Assembly: GCA_029204225.1 (NCBI GenBank)
Contig: CM055111.1
Coordinates: forward strand, 17,657,019 to 17,721,018
Length of the DNA: 64,000 bases
Origin: Diphasiastrum complanatum
Lineage: Eukaryota; Streptophyta; Lycopodiopsida; Lycopodiales; Lycopodiaceae
Direction: 5' to 3'
This document shows, in pieces, positions 1 to 10,591 of the stretch (position 1 is its first letter; each line of letters starts with the position of its first letter). The translations under genes and the position numbers were made by a program. The notes below the pieces were generated by a model. The model did not search any database. It was not told where the DNA came from and saw only the letters and a program-made list of their open reading frames with translations.

Positions 1-3000
1 TAGATTGTTACCACCACTTAAGATAATGTCATCAACATAGATCAAAAGTAAAGTGATATCATTTTCATTCAATCTAAAGTAGAGAGAATGATCATACTCA
101 CTCATAACAAAGTTTTGAGAAAGTAAGAAGGAATTGAGCTTAGCATACCAACTCCTTGGTGCTTGCTTTAGCCCATACAAACTCTTTTGGAGATAGCACA
201 CATGATTAGGCTCATCATGTGAAACATAGCCCTCGGGTTGCTCCATGTAAATATCTTCTTCAAGATCACCATTCAAGAAGGCATTAGTAACATCCATTTG
301 CCACATATCCCAATCATAAAGAGTTGCAAGAGAGATTAGGATTCGAATAGTTACCATCTTTGCCACGGGTGCAAAGGTCTCATCATAGTCAATACCATAT
401 TCTTGAGCATACCCCTTTGCCACCAACCTTGCCTTGTACTTGTTGATTGATCCATCTTGATTTGTCTTGATCTTGAAGATCCACTTACAACCAATTGCCT
501 TCTTGTCCTTTGGAAGCTTTACCAACCTCCATGTGTTTCTTTTGATGAGTGCTTGATGCTCATGATCCATGGCTTGGATCCATTCCTTCTTTTGAATTGC
601 TTCACCTACACAAGTTGGTTCATCAAAAGAGGTAAGAAAAACAAAGTTAGAGTTGTCCACCACTTGCTTTCCTTTTTCATCATAGGTTAGCCTTGATGGC
701 TTAGCCCTTTGCCTTTGAGTCTTCCTTGAAGTTTGCTTTGGAGTGGCATCTCCATCTTCATCCAAGACATCTTGCACATCATGATGATTAGTAGGCACAT
801 CAACATCAACATCAACAACATTGGAAACATTCTCTTCATGAAAGATGACATCCCTACTTATGACAACTTTCTTTGTAGAAGGAATGTACACTTTGTAAGC
901 CTTGCTTACTTCACTATAGCCAACAAACACACCCTTCTTTGATGAAGGATCTTCTTTAGTTCTATCATCAAGTGTGATATTGACAAAACATGTACATCCA
1001 AAGATCCTACAATGCTTGACACTCGGCCTTCTACCATAAAGAACCTCATGAGGAGTTTTACCATCCAAGGAAGCACTTGTCCATCTATTACATAGATAGT
1101 TAGCACATGCTAAAGCTTCCCCCCAAAAAGACTTAGCAAGATTAGCATGTAGTCTCATTGCCTTGGCACATTCACAAAGGGCTCTATTCTTCCTCTCGGC
1201 CACTCCATTCTGTTGTGGAGTCCTAGGACTAGACATCTCCCTCTTAATCCCATGTGCTATACAAAAGTCTTTGAACCTATTTGAGGTGTATTCCCCTCCA
1301 TTATCAGATCTTAAGCATTTGATCTTTGTATTGAATTGGTTTTCCATTTCATTCTTGAACTTGACAAATGCAGCAAACACTTCATCCTTACTTTTAAGAA
1401 GATAGATCCAAGTATACCTACTAAAGTCATCAATGAAAGTTGCATACATCTTTGCCCCACCATTGCTAGTTGTACTAGAAGAATGAATATCAGAATGCAC
1501 AAGTTGAAAAGCTTCTTTAGATCTAGAAGTAGATCTAGAATAAGCAAGTCTATGAGATTTGGACAAGGCACAATGTTCACAAACACTATTGTTTGCAACA
1601 AGACTTTTAGGGAGACCAAGAACAAGCTCTTTCTTTGCCATTACCTCCAAAGATTTGAAGTTGGGATGGCCCAACCTCTTGTGCCAAACTTCTTGGTTTG
1701 TCAATTGCTCCCTAGCCATACATCCTTCATGATTAGAGATCACACATGCATCAAGCTTGAAAAGTTTACCATGCCTCCTACCTTGAGCAATCAAGGATCC
1801 ACATTTACTTATCAAACATGCATCTCCAATGAACTCCACATCAAGTCCTTTGTCAATCATTTGACTTACACTAAGCAAATTCTTAGTGATTGAAGGAATG
1901 TACAAAACATTTTCAAGATTTGCTTTCCTATTTGTTGAAAGGGAAATAGGAATAGTGCCTATGCCTTTGATGTCACATTGACCATCATTTGCAGTGTAGA
2001 TGATGTTACCTTCTCCCTCATAAGACAATAAGGATGTAAAGTATTCCTTATGTCTTGTCATGTGAGATGAGGCTCCACTATCAATCCACCAAGGATCATT
2101 ATCATCTATGTTGGCTAACAAACTTGAAGTCATAACAAGTGATTCACATGTGTTATGTTCTTCCTCATCTATTGTAAGATTTCCTTGCCTCTCTCCTTGC
2201 TCTCTTTTCTTCTTATAACATTCATTTGCAAAATGACCTTTTATCCCACAATAAAAGCACTTGAACTTTGACTTATTGTTCTTAGTAGAAGAGGAAGAGG
2301 AAGAGGAAGAGTGATCATCATGATCAAAGTTACCACCTTTGGACCATTTCCCTTTGCCTTTACCTTTGCCCTTGAATTTGCCTTTTGTGAAGAAAGCCTC
2401 TTCACCTCCACCTTGCAAGGATGCACCATCAAGCTTTGATTGCAACCTATGTTCTTCAGCCAATAAGATTTCTTGCAAGTCAACCACACTTGGCAAGACT
2501 CTTTGAATGGCAAAACTTTGCACAAGGTTAGCATGTTCATTTAGCAAACCATTCAACATAACTTGGACTATTTCACCATCTTTTATGTTCTCATCAATGC
2601 ATGCTAAATCATCACTTAGGGACTTAACTCTCAAGATAAATGCATGAGCACTTTCACCCTCTCTTTGCCTACTAGAAAATATTTGTCTCCTTAGGGTCAA
2701 TACCCTAGATGTGGACTTTGATTCAAAGAGCTTCTTTAAGGCATTCCATGCCTCACTTGCACTTTGACACTTTCCAACTTCCTTGAGAAGTTCATTTGTA
2801 ACATTCATTTTAATGATATGAAGAGCCCTTTTGGCCTTCTTATCAAACCTTTGTTGCTCTTGAAGTGTGAGAGGTCTCTCTTCAATTTCTGCAACTATGT
2901 CCATGAGTTCATTCAACTCAAGTAAGGACTCCATCCTCACTTTCCAAGTAGAGTAGTTTGATGAACTCAACCTTTCACTAGACTCTAGCATGATCCCACC

Positions 3001-3012
3001 ATTGGAAGCCAT
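1..3012 (-). CDS. Ty1/copia gag-pol polyprotein, intact frame, 3' end beyond window
   Basis: One frame reads from the ATG at 3012 to base 1 with no stop: 1004 codons, open at the left edge. I checked every triplet. Order is gag, protease, integrase, reverse transcriptase, which is the copia order. Gag starts MASNGG and ends with a zinc knuckle CFYCGIKGHFANEC (about 2270-2230). Protease has DSGASSHM (about 2080). Integrase has the HKRLGHPN zinc-binding start, LVHSDI, RSDNGGEY and a later catalytic Glu in QNGVAERKN. Reverse transcriptase has TNAFLNGDLEEDIYMEQPEGY, SLYGLKQAPRSWY and the active site YVDD at about 32-43. RNase H and the 3' LTR must lie left of the window. It copies the element's RNA into new genomic DNA. 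The open frame suggests recent insertion; whether it is active cannot be told here. Confidence 0.96.
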   Translation of the reverse strand, partial: MASNGGIMLESSERLSSSNYSTWKVRMESLLELNELMDIVAEIEERPLTLQEQQRFDKKAKRALHIIKMNVTNELLKEVGKCQSASEAWNALKKLFESKSTSRVLTLRRQIFSSRQREGESAHAFILRVKSLSDDLACIDENIKDGEIVQVMLNGLLNEHANLVQSFAIQRVLPSVVDLQEILLAEEHRLQSKLDGASLQGGGEEAFFTKGKFKGKGKGKGKWSKGGNFDHDDHSSSSSSSSTKNNKSKFKCFYCGIKGHFANECYKKKREQGERQGNLTIDEEEHNTCESLVMTSSLLANIDDNDPWWIDSGASSHMTRHKEYFTSLLSYEGEGNIIYTANDGQCDIKGIGTIPISLSTNRKANLENVLYIPSITKNLLSVSQMIDKGLDVEFIGDACLISKCGSLIAQGRRHGKLFKLDACVISNHEGCMAREQLTNQEVWHKRLGHPNFKSLEVMAKKELVLGLPKSLVANNSVCEHCALSKSHRLAYSRSTSRSKEAFQLVHSDIHSSSTTSNGGAKMYATFIDDFSRYTWIYLLKSKDEVFAAFVKFKNEMENQFNTKIKCLRSDNGGEYTSNRFKDFCIAHGIKREMSSPRTPQQNGVAERKNRALCECAKAMRLHANLAKSFWGEALACANYLCNRWTSASLDGKTPHEVLYGRRPSVKHCRIFGCTCFVNITLDDRTKEDPSSKKGVFVGYSEVSKAYKVYIPSTKKVVISRDVIFHEENVSNVVDVDVDVPTNHHDVQDVLDEDGDATPKQTSRKTQRQRAKPSRLTYDEKGKQVVDNSNFVFLTSFDEPTCVGEAIQKKEWIQAMDHEHQALIKRNTWRLVKLPKDKKAIGCKWIFKIKTNQDGSINKYKARLVAKGYAQEYGIDYDETFAPVAKMVTIRILISLATLYDWDMWQMDVTNAFLNGDLEEDIYMEQPEGYVSHDEPNHVCYLQKSLYGLKQAPRSWYAKLNSFLLSQNFVMSEYDHSLYFRLNENDITLLLIYVDDIILSGGNNL

Positions 3013-4171
3013 GATTCTAATGTTTCTTCAACTTTTAGGTTCTGTCCTAAAGCACTTAGCACTCACTTTTCTCTCAACAAATGATAGATAAAGAGATCTA
3101 TGAAGATTTAGGACCCTAAAACACTTCTATCTTGAACCTAGATGGTTTCCAAGCATAGAAAGGAAGATTGAAACACATGCAACACTTTGCACACACTAAG
3201 AATGGATTACAAAATCAAACCAACCTGAACACACTCTTGCTTAAGCTCTCAAACTTTCCAGCAAGTGACCAAATCAAGTTATGGTGTGAAGAGTTACTTG
3301 CATTCTTAGAAAATACCCAAAACTAGGATGCCAAGATTACCTAGTAATGAACAAACTTGATCAACATATGATCAACACACTAAGATATTGATTCAACCTG
3401 TAAAACCACATGTAAACCACACTTCTAAAAGTTTATAAACTCCAGCAAGTGATAAATACAAGATTTAGAGGTGAATGAATGAGCACACTTAGTGAATCAC
3501 AAGACTAGCTTCACTATCTTGTCAATCTTGGTGTTTAGATGTAGATCTAAGATCACTTCACATGAGAATGTTCCTCAACCTGTTAAGAACCTGAAAACAC
3601 ACTTGCATAATGGTTAACACCTTCCAGCAAATGCTCCAATCAAATTACATAAGGAGAGTTACTTACATGCTCAACAAAGTACACCAAAATTTATGCCAAA
3701 ATTGATGACAATCTTTACAATATGCTCTTCACAATGGAGCTTACAATATGTTCACCCAAAAAAGGGGATCTTTCATCCAAATGGGAGCTTTGCTCAGCCT
3801 TTAGGAGAATTACAACTCACTCAAAAGAGCATTTGTCATCCACTTAAGGAGAAGTTTCATCCACTTAAGGAGAGTGTTCATCCAAGAATGGAGATTGTCA
3901 ACAATAGGATTGAAAAGAACATTGTTAGTATTGAATATGCACAAGCCTCACAATCACAAATGATTAGGTGTTATGATCTGATCCAAAATAGTTTCTTTTC
4001 AGCCTCTGATCTTCAATAGACCTGAAATATGCTTTTGATCCACAAGTTCAACTCACAAAACAAAGGTTAGTAAGATTTGATCAACAAAGCAATGCAAAAT
4101 CATGCTAGAACTTGATCAAACATCCAAATATCACCAAAAATGGAATACTTACTATAAATAGAAGCCAACCA
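3013..4171 (-). repeat. Copia 5' leader with diverged tandem repeats of about 175-182 bp
   Basis: This is the untranslated leader between the primer binding site and the gag start of the minus-strand copia element. The word caacctg recurs at 3221, 3394 and 3576, each followed by cacact-type sequence and a tccagcaa(g/a)tg word, so three or more diverged repeats of about 173 and 182 bp lie in tandem. A short plus-strand frame at 3693-4019 holds repeats of ttcatccacttaaggag and is probably not a gene. Confidence 0.6.
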
Positions 4172-4183
4172 GCTCTGATACCA
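4172..4183 (-). other. Primer binding site, initiator tRNA-Met type
   Basis: On the minus strand these 12 bases read TGGTATCAGAGC, the complement of the 3' end of plant initiator methionine tRNA and the usual copia primer site. It sits two bases inside the LTR and about 1.16 kb before the gag start, as expected for minus-strand priming. Confidence 0.9.
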
Positions 4184-4185
4184 TG

Positions 4186-4783
4186 TGAAAAATACAGATC
4201 CTAAGTGGATCTAAACTCCAAGATCATTGGCTTGAATGCTTGCACTCCAAACTACATAAGCTAGGAATTGGCAACACATTCTATGCTACCTAGAATGCAA
4301 AGAGCTTGATCAAAAAGCATTTACCACAAATGGAAACTTCCATAAACATCAAGTGCGGCCCAAAATAGCATTATACAGTCCATAATACATCAGCCTACCA
4401 CTTTTGGAAAGCACCTAAGATCATACACAATAGCTTGAAGACAATACACACAACAATGCTCTCAATGGAGGAAGAAACAATGACAATGATCTATTGATCT
4501 CAATGAAGCATACAAAAGGTTTCTCCAACCTGTTCTCCACGACTTCCCTACTATTTATGGATGAGGAAGATGACTCTCTCTCCTCTCTCTAGAAGGTACT
4601 TGACCCTAGATATTCCCTATATAGGAAAAATAGCTAAAAATGGCTTATATGACCAAAATACATCAAAGAGTAATTATGGCCTCCTAAGCAAATAGATAAG
4701 GCCTTAATTGCCATTACAACAGTGGCGAAAAATGGACTAACTTGAATACTATATACAAATTTTTCTATTTACAAAACTTTTCA
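4186..4783 (-). mobile_element. 5' LTR of the minus-strand copia element
   Basis: The LTR is bounded on the plus strand by TGAAAA at 4186 and TTTTCA at 4783, a 6-bp inverted repeat with the canonical TG and CA ends, giving about 598 bp. The primer binding site lies directly inside it. In element orientation there is a TATA-like ccataaatagta near 4550. The 3' LTR is outside the window, so the ends and the target duplication (right flank agtaa) cannot be confirmed. Confidence 0.72.
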
Positions 4784-4985
4784 AGTAATGGGCGAGCGAT
4801 GATTCCTTTTGCTCAACAGCTGATCCCTCGTGAAGTCCTCCATGTCTCATTGTAAAGGAATTTATTTCGATGGTATTCTGCAAGGAATTCCAAATGATAT
4901 ATTTAGATTGAAGAAAAAAATGCTATCTCAAACTTTTATCTCTTGTATTTAAGAAAAAATATAACAATAACAAAATTATAAACCA

Positions 4986-5357
4986 ATGTTATACCTTATA
5001 AGTTCATCAAAGCGTAGTCTAGATCCTGATCCTCCTAGTCCACCTAGTTCACCACCACCTGATAATATGGTTGACCCAACGCCACCCACATCTATAAAAA
5101 GCAGATACGATTTCTTTAAGGGTCATCATCTGAAGATGCAGACAATTATTTGTCTCAATTTGAATCTATTACTATAGCAAATAAAAAACATACAGACGAG
5201 GACAAAGTTAGAATTTTTTCAGGTTTTCTGCGGAAGCAGGTTAAGATTTGGTACAGTCAATTAGTACCAGAAACGGTTAAAACTTGGAACGCTTTAAGAG
5301 CAGCTTTCCTTAAGCAGTTTAGGGAGATAGGATATTATAGAGACAAAGACGTTTGTT
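4986..5357 (+). pseudogene. Gypsy gag fragment
   Basis: A proline-rich start (SLDPDPPSPPSSPPP near 5015) is followed after a frameshift near 5120 by a capsid-like segment from 5150 with KVRIFSGFLRKQVKIWY and TWNALRAAFLKQF. The second resembles the retrotransposon gag domain, where capsid helices carry A..W......L...F spacing. The frame then runs into unrelated sequence at about 5360. The upstream 200 bases are AT-rich with no clear gag start. Confidence 0.7.
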
Positions 5358-5600
5358 GTGAATTTCTTTGTCATAAACCCACTAGATACACCACCATATT
5401 CAATATTATTTGGAAGACTGTTCCTAATGGATTTTATTATATTAAGAACTACAAGAGAATCATTGTATAAAGTATTATTAGGATGACCATGGATCTACCA
5501 GGCTGATGTCATTACCCACTGGAAGAAGAAGGAGATTACCTTCAGAGATCAGATAGAGACACCGACGGGGAAAAGTCATAAAAGAATTAGGATATCATGG
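5358..5600 (+). pseudogene. Misplaced copy of the gypsy post-protease segment
   Basis: Bases 5357-5433 repeat the sequence found at about 5988-6051 and 6871-6934, encoding NFFVINP.DTPPYSILFGRL. A second piece near 5480-5570 encodes WIYQADVITHWKKKEITF, again the segment that normally follows protease. It lies here before protease, so the order is scrambled. Template switching during reverse transcription or a later rearrangement could explain it. Confidence 0.55.
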
Positions 5601-5647
5601 GAAAAAGATAAGTACGTGAGACACCTACATCATCCTCGAGCTATACT

Positions 5648-5980
5648 TTGGAGGATGAAGGGCTTCAGTCCATAAGGATTGAGGAAGGGGAGAGGTTTGT
5701 CACACTAAGTATACCTGCATATAGTAATGAAGTAGAATATATAGATAGAGGAGATTGTGGAGTCCCAGAAATTAGTGCTATTATAGGAGATCATACTATA
5801 GATAGAATACTTATAGACTCAGGATCCAGTATCAACTTAATAACAAAAAAAATGGTTAAGGAATTAGGACTAGAAAAACAGATACAGCCTATTACATACC
5901 ATGAAATCCATTTAGCAAACGCATCCAAATGCATACCAGTAGGTGAGCTAAAAGGTATTAGTGTAGTTATAGAGACATAG
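5648..5980 (+). pseudogene. Gypsy aspartic protease domain
   Basis: The frame encodes a retropepsin with the catalytic motif LIDSGSSINLIT (near 5808) and the following hydrophobic pattern KMVKELGLEKQI. This enzyme would cut the polyprotein. It ends at a TAG (5978-5980) directly before MFIMNFFVINP, where related elements continue in frame; a CAG glutamine codon changed to TAG is the simplest explanation. The frame after it (5981-6172) carries YSILFGRLWLNQADAIINW, the usual segment between protease and reverse transcriptase. Confidence 0.85.
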
Positions 5981-7659
5981 ATGTTCATTATGAATTTCTT
6001 TGTCATAAACCCAGTAGATACACCACCGTATTCAATATTATTTGGAAGACTGTGGCTAAATCAAGCAGATGCTATTATAAACTGGTCTACCAAACAAATA
6101 TTTTTTCCAGACGTTCTCACAGCTAGTCCAATAGGTGGTCACCTTTTGAAATGGGGTGAGCAGACCTGCTGAATCCTGGATCAATTTCATAGAATGCTAT
6201 GAGATTGATGAGGATGAGGAAATACCAACAACATCCGAGTCGAGAGAAGTTTTGGGTGGAACCAAAGCAAGCCTAACCGAAGGGATGGTAGATAAAACAT
6301 ATTATGTAGAAATAAAAATAAATAAAGGTAAATTTTTGAATTTATATAAACACCAATCGGACTAGGAATGTGAAGAGTACATATTACTTCTTTAGAAATA
6401 CCAAAACACATTTGCTTGGTCGATGGACAATTTAAAAGGAATACCAGTTAAATGGGACAAACATGGAATAGATCTTATTCAGGGAATAATACTTGTTAGG
6501 CAGTGCCAATATAGATTGAATCCAAAGTATTCCTTGTTAGTAAAAGACGAATTAGATAGATGTCTTAGAGTGGGTATTATATATCTTGTTCTAAGCAGTG
6601 AGTGGGTGTCACCAATAGTTATAGTACCTAAGAAGAAGACGAGCAATATTAGAGTTTGCCAAGATTTTAGGAAACTAAATGATGCTACATCAAAGGATTA
6701 ACATCCTCTGCCGTATACAGATACTATTCTTGACTAGGTAACTGGTCATGAACGTTATAGCTTTTTAGATGGTTTTACATACCATGAAATCCATTTAGCA
6801 AACACATCCAAATGCATACCAGTAGGGGAGCTAAAAGGTATTAGTGTAGTTATAGAGACATAGATGTTCATTATGAATTTCTTTGTCATAAACCCAGTAG
6901 ATACACCACCGTATTCAATATTATTTGGAAGATTGTGGCTAAATCAAGGAGATGCTATTATAAACTGGTCTACCAAACAAATATTTTTTCCAGGCGTTCT
7001 CACAGCTAGTCCAATAGGTGGTCACCTTTTGAGATGGGGTGAGCAGACCTACTGAATCCTAGATCAATTTCATAGAATGCTATGAGCTTGATGAGGATGA
7101 GGAAATACCAACAACATCTGAGTCGAGGGAAGTTTTGGGTGGAACCAAAGCAAACCTAACCGAAGGGATGGTAGATAAAACATATTATGTAGAAATAAAA
7201 ATTAATAAAGGTAAAATTTTGAATCTATATAAACACCAATCGGACTAGGAATGTGAAGAGTATATATTACTTCTTCAGAAATACCAAAATGTATTTGCTT
7301 GGTCGATGGACAATTTAATAGGAATACTAGTTAAATGGGACGAACATAGAATAGATCTTATTTAGGGAACAATACATGTTAGGCAGTGCCAATATAGATT
7401 GAATCCAAAGTATTCCTTGTTAGTAAAAGACGAATTAGATAGATGTCTTAGAGCGGGTATTATATATCTTGTTCTAAGCAGTGAGTGAGTGTCACCAATA
7501 GTTATAGTACCTAAGAAGAAGACGGGCAAGATTAGAGTTTGCCAAGATTTTAGAAAACTAAATGCTGCTACAACAAAGGATTAACATCCTCTGCCGTATA
7601 CAGATACTATTCTTGACCAGGTAACTGGTCATGGACGTTATAGCTTTTTAGATGGATTC
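5894..7659 (+). repeat. 883-bp tandem duplication inside gypsy pol
   Basis: Copy 1 is 5894-6776 and copy 2 is 6777-7659, offset exactly 883 bp (acataccatgaaatcc at 5894 and 6777; gatgg at 6768 and 7651). The unit runs from the end of protease to the start of the reverse transcriptase palm. The copies differ by scattered substitutions but share several stops, so the stops predate the duplication. Confidence 0.92.
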
Positions 7660-8206
7660 TTAGGTTATAACCAAGTTTTCATCACCAAGTTAGAGGAAGA
7701 TAGATCCAAGACCACTTTTACCACTGATTGGGGGACGTATGCGTATACGCGAATGCCCTTGGTCTTTGTAATGCACCTGCCACATTCCAACGTATGATGA
7801 TGAACTTAAGGAATTTTTAGCAATTTTCATGGATGACTTTTGTGTCTATTCATCAACTAAAGACCATTTAGACGCATTAGAGAAGACATTGAGAAGATGT
7901 CAAGAGACATCTCTTAAGTTGCATCCAGCCAAGTGTTATTTCGGGATGAGGGAAGGCATCCTGTTAGGACATAAAATTTTGAAGGACAGTATACAAGCCG
8001 ACATCGAAAAAGTAAAAATTATTTTAGAGTTATTAGAACCAACTAATCTACGAGAGCTTAGAGGTTTTCTAGGACACATAGGATATTATCGTGGGATAAT
8101 TAAGGATTATGTGATATTAGTAATTCCTTTAACAAATTTAGTAAAAAAGTTTGTTGAGTACCATTGGTCACAAGACCATCAACAAGCTTCTGATAAGTTA
8201 AAATAG
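6423..8206 (+). pseudogene. Gypsy reverse transcriptase, duplicated N-terminus
   Basis: The first N-terminal part (6423-6701) has VKDELDRCLRVGIIYLV, SPIVIVPKKKTSNIRVCQDF and RKLNDAT, then the duplication repeats it near 7306-7590. The palm continues at 7650 (GRYSFLDGFLGYNQVFI), with a one-base loss near 7760 in the MP-GLCNAPATFQ segment. The active site FMDD is at 7826-7837, followed by FCVYSSTKDHLDALE and the RNase H connection region (LRELRGFLGHIGYYRGIIKDY) up to the stop at 8206. It copied element RNA into DNA; frameshifts and stops inactivate it. Confidence 0.88.
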
Positions 8207-8817
8207 TCATTAGCAGAAGCCACTGGAGGTAGACCTCCAAATTGGGCTAAAAAGTTTCATGCGTAGACACATCATCATTTGCAATAAGTGTAGTGCTGAG
8301 TCATAAAGATGACCAAAATATAGATTACCCAATTTATTATGCGGGTAGGCAACTCGCAGCATCAGAATAGAACTATTCTGCTACAGAGCGTGAAGCACTA
8401 GGAATGATTTATTCAATAAAGAAATTTAGACATAATCTTTTAGAATACCCTTTTGTTTTTCATGTAGATCACTATGCATTGAAACATTTAGTGAATAAAC
8501 CTGATCTTTCAGGTAGGGTAGCTAGATGGGTATTGTTATTAGATGAGTTTAATTATGAAGTAGAACTAAGAAGAGGCAAGGATCATCAAAATGCTGATTA
8601 TATATCCCGCCTCCAAACAAAAAATCAGTTTGAACCCATTTCTGATGAATTTTCGGACGAACATATAATGCGTATCCAATCGGAAACATCAATATATATG
8701 GAAATTCTTAATTTTTTACAGGACCAGATTTATCTTGAACATTTTAATAAACAGCAAAAAATTGTTTTCCTTTCAAAAGTAGGACCTTATACAATTATAA
8801 ATAGAATATTGTATTAA
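8207..8817 (+). pseudogene. Gypsy RNase H region and integrase linker
   Basis: Frames with the RNase H pattern include SATEREALGMIYSIKKFRHN at about 8380-8430, HVDHYALKHLVNKPDLSGR (about 8460) and ELRRGKDHQNADYISR (about 8565-8620), which ends RNase H in gypsy elements. A stop splits the domain near 8206 and another near 8370. The frame then enters the linker to integrase and stops at 8817. Confidence 0.8.
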
Positions 8818-9634
8818 TTAGGAGCTGATGATAGTCTTCGCCAATGTTTAGAACCAACCGAGACGACCGCTGTAATAAGTGCATTACATGAGGAAGATTC
8901 GGGGGGTCACTATGGTCTTAAAAATACTGCAAGAAAGATCCTTAATGCTAAATATTGGTGGCCTACCATCTATAGAGATGTTAAATTATTCATTCAAAAA
9001 TGTGATACATGTCATAGGATGGGAAAACCTAGCTTTGCGACACATTGGCCACTTACTCCAATTATTCCTTTAGCACCTTTTGAGAAGCGGGGGATAGATT
9101 TTGTAGGGCCTATCAAACCGATCACTCGTAAATTCGTCGACGTTACATTCTCGTTGCTACGGACTATGCTACCACGATGGTAGAGGCCAAAGCCATAGTT
9201 AAAAACGATGCTAAGACTGTAGCAAAGTTTATATTCCAAAACATTATCACACGATATGGATGTCCCTTAGAACTCATTAGCGATAGGGAAACCATTTTCT
9301 TAATCAAATCATCGAGGCCATGTTGTCATACTTTTCAATTACGCATCACCAAACCACTCCATATAATCCAAAAGTGAATGGGCTTACGGAACGGGCAAAC
9401 GAAATTTTGTGTAAAATTCTGAATAAAGTAACGGAAATGCATTCTTCTGATTGGGATCAGAAGTTACCTTCTGTCTTATGGGCATATAGAATCGCCAAAA
9501 AGATTACAACTAGGCAGACTCCATACTATCTTGTGTATGGAATGCATCCCATATTACCAATAGAATTTGAAGTTCCGACGTTTCGCATTAGTAATGAAGA
9601 GCGAATGGATGAACACGATAGTCTCCGGGAGTGA
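8818..9634 (+). pseudogene. Gypsy integrase, zinc finger and catalytic core
   Basis: The HHCC zinc finger is visible at 8885-9015 (HEEDSGGHYG, ARKILNAKYWWPTI, KCDTCHRMGK). The core has GIDFVGPI (first Asp, near 9090), CPLELISDRET (second Asp, near 9275) and NGLTERANEILCKILN (Glu, near 9385), the DDE triad that joins element DNA to the chromosome. Frameshifts lie near 9140 and 9310. The last frame (9320-9634) includes LPSVLWAYR and TPYYLVYG, typical of the core end. Confidence 0.88.
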
Positions 9635-9988
9635 ATGATATCTTTGACGCAACTGGAGGATGATCGTCGTCTTTCATTAATTGAGACTGAACGAGTCCAG
9701 AATAAAAGAAAAGAAATTTTTGACCAATTCATTAAAAAAATAAAAATCAAACGAGGGGACTACCTGCTTTTGTATGATAACAGAGACATGTTGTTTCCTG
9801 AGAAATTACATACCAGATGGATGGGACCTTACAAAGTCATAGAAGTTTTTAACAATGGATCACTTCAGTTAGCCGATCTTGAAGGACATTTACTTGATTC
9901 CCCGTCATCTTTGGTCCAATCATTTCCACCGAAGTTAGCGAAATTTGCGACACTTGCACCTTTGCATTCTTCGCCCATATATTTGTAA
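9635..9988 (+). pseudogene. Gypsy integrase C-terminal domain (GPY/F type)
   Basis: The frame encodes KIKIKRGDYLLLYDNR, RWMGPYKVIEVFNNGS and LQLADLEG, the GPY/F module that ends gypsy integrases. It is separated from the core by a TGA at 9632-9634. It ends at 9988 without a chromodomain. Confidence 0.82.
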
Positions 9989-10159
9989 CAAAATTTGTGA
10001 CACTATTCACATTTCATCCAACCGACACTTTGTTGTCAATCCATTACCTTCAGAATCTTGCCATTGTTCAAAATAAGCTCAATGTGCAAACTAACTATAT
10101 CCATGTTGTTACAGGATCTTTGCATATATATATATCCTAGAACATCTAAAAACATTTGA

Positions 10160-10591
10160 AAACAATATTTTTCCAGCTTTGGATGAGTATCGGAATAAGC
10201 TAGACTCAATTAACATTTTTGATGTTAATGAGTTGTTCCTAGCCCTGATCCAACTCCTTCCAAGTTCTCTAGTCAGCTATTATTCCCTGATCTGTGGGAA
10301 ATCTACACAGATTGGAAAGCTAATTATTCTCATTATTTGGAGGAAGTTAAAGCAAATGATATACTTCGCTCCACTAACCCAATAATCAGACCATACTATC
10401 CTTACAATTATGTAAATATTGGTTCTCTCATTTCATGTGCTCTTTTGTCCATTCAACAATTGTACATTAAAGAAAAATTCCTAGAATATACATATGCAGC
10501 CCTCTCACTAATTGTCCCTTCTGTTGAGATGTCTAAAATCTTGTCTGAGGATAGTTGGTACACTCATCTTGAAAATAACCCTAAACCCTAA
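10160..10591 (+). pseudogene. Extra coding-like region between integrase and 3' LTR
   Basis: Two overlapping frames (10179-10385 and 10337-10591) join with one frameshift near 10280-10300 into about 140 residues: LDEYRNKLDSINIFDVNELF, then DLWEIYTDWKANYSHYLEEV and YYPYNYVNIGSL. Composition looks like real protein with many aromatics. I do not recognise it. Its place after pol and before the polypurine tract matches where some gypsy lineages carry an additional or envelope-like frame; no membrane segment or signal peptide is evident. Confidence 0.4.

Noticed and set aside
1336-1893. 185-codon plus-strand frame
   Set aside because: Antisense shadow of the intact copia integrase frame.
3693-4019. 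108-codon plus-strand frame
   Set aside because: Lies antisense in the leader of an intact copia element and consists of short repeats.
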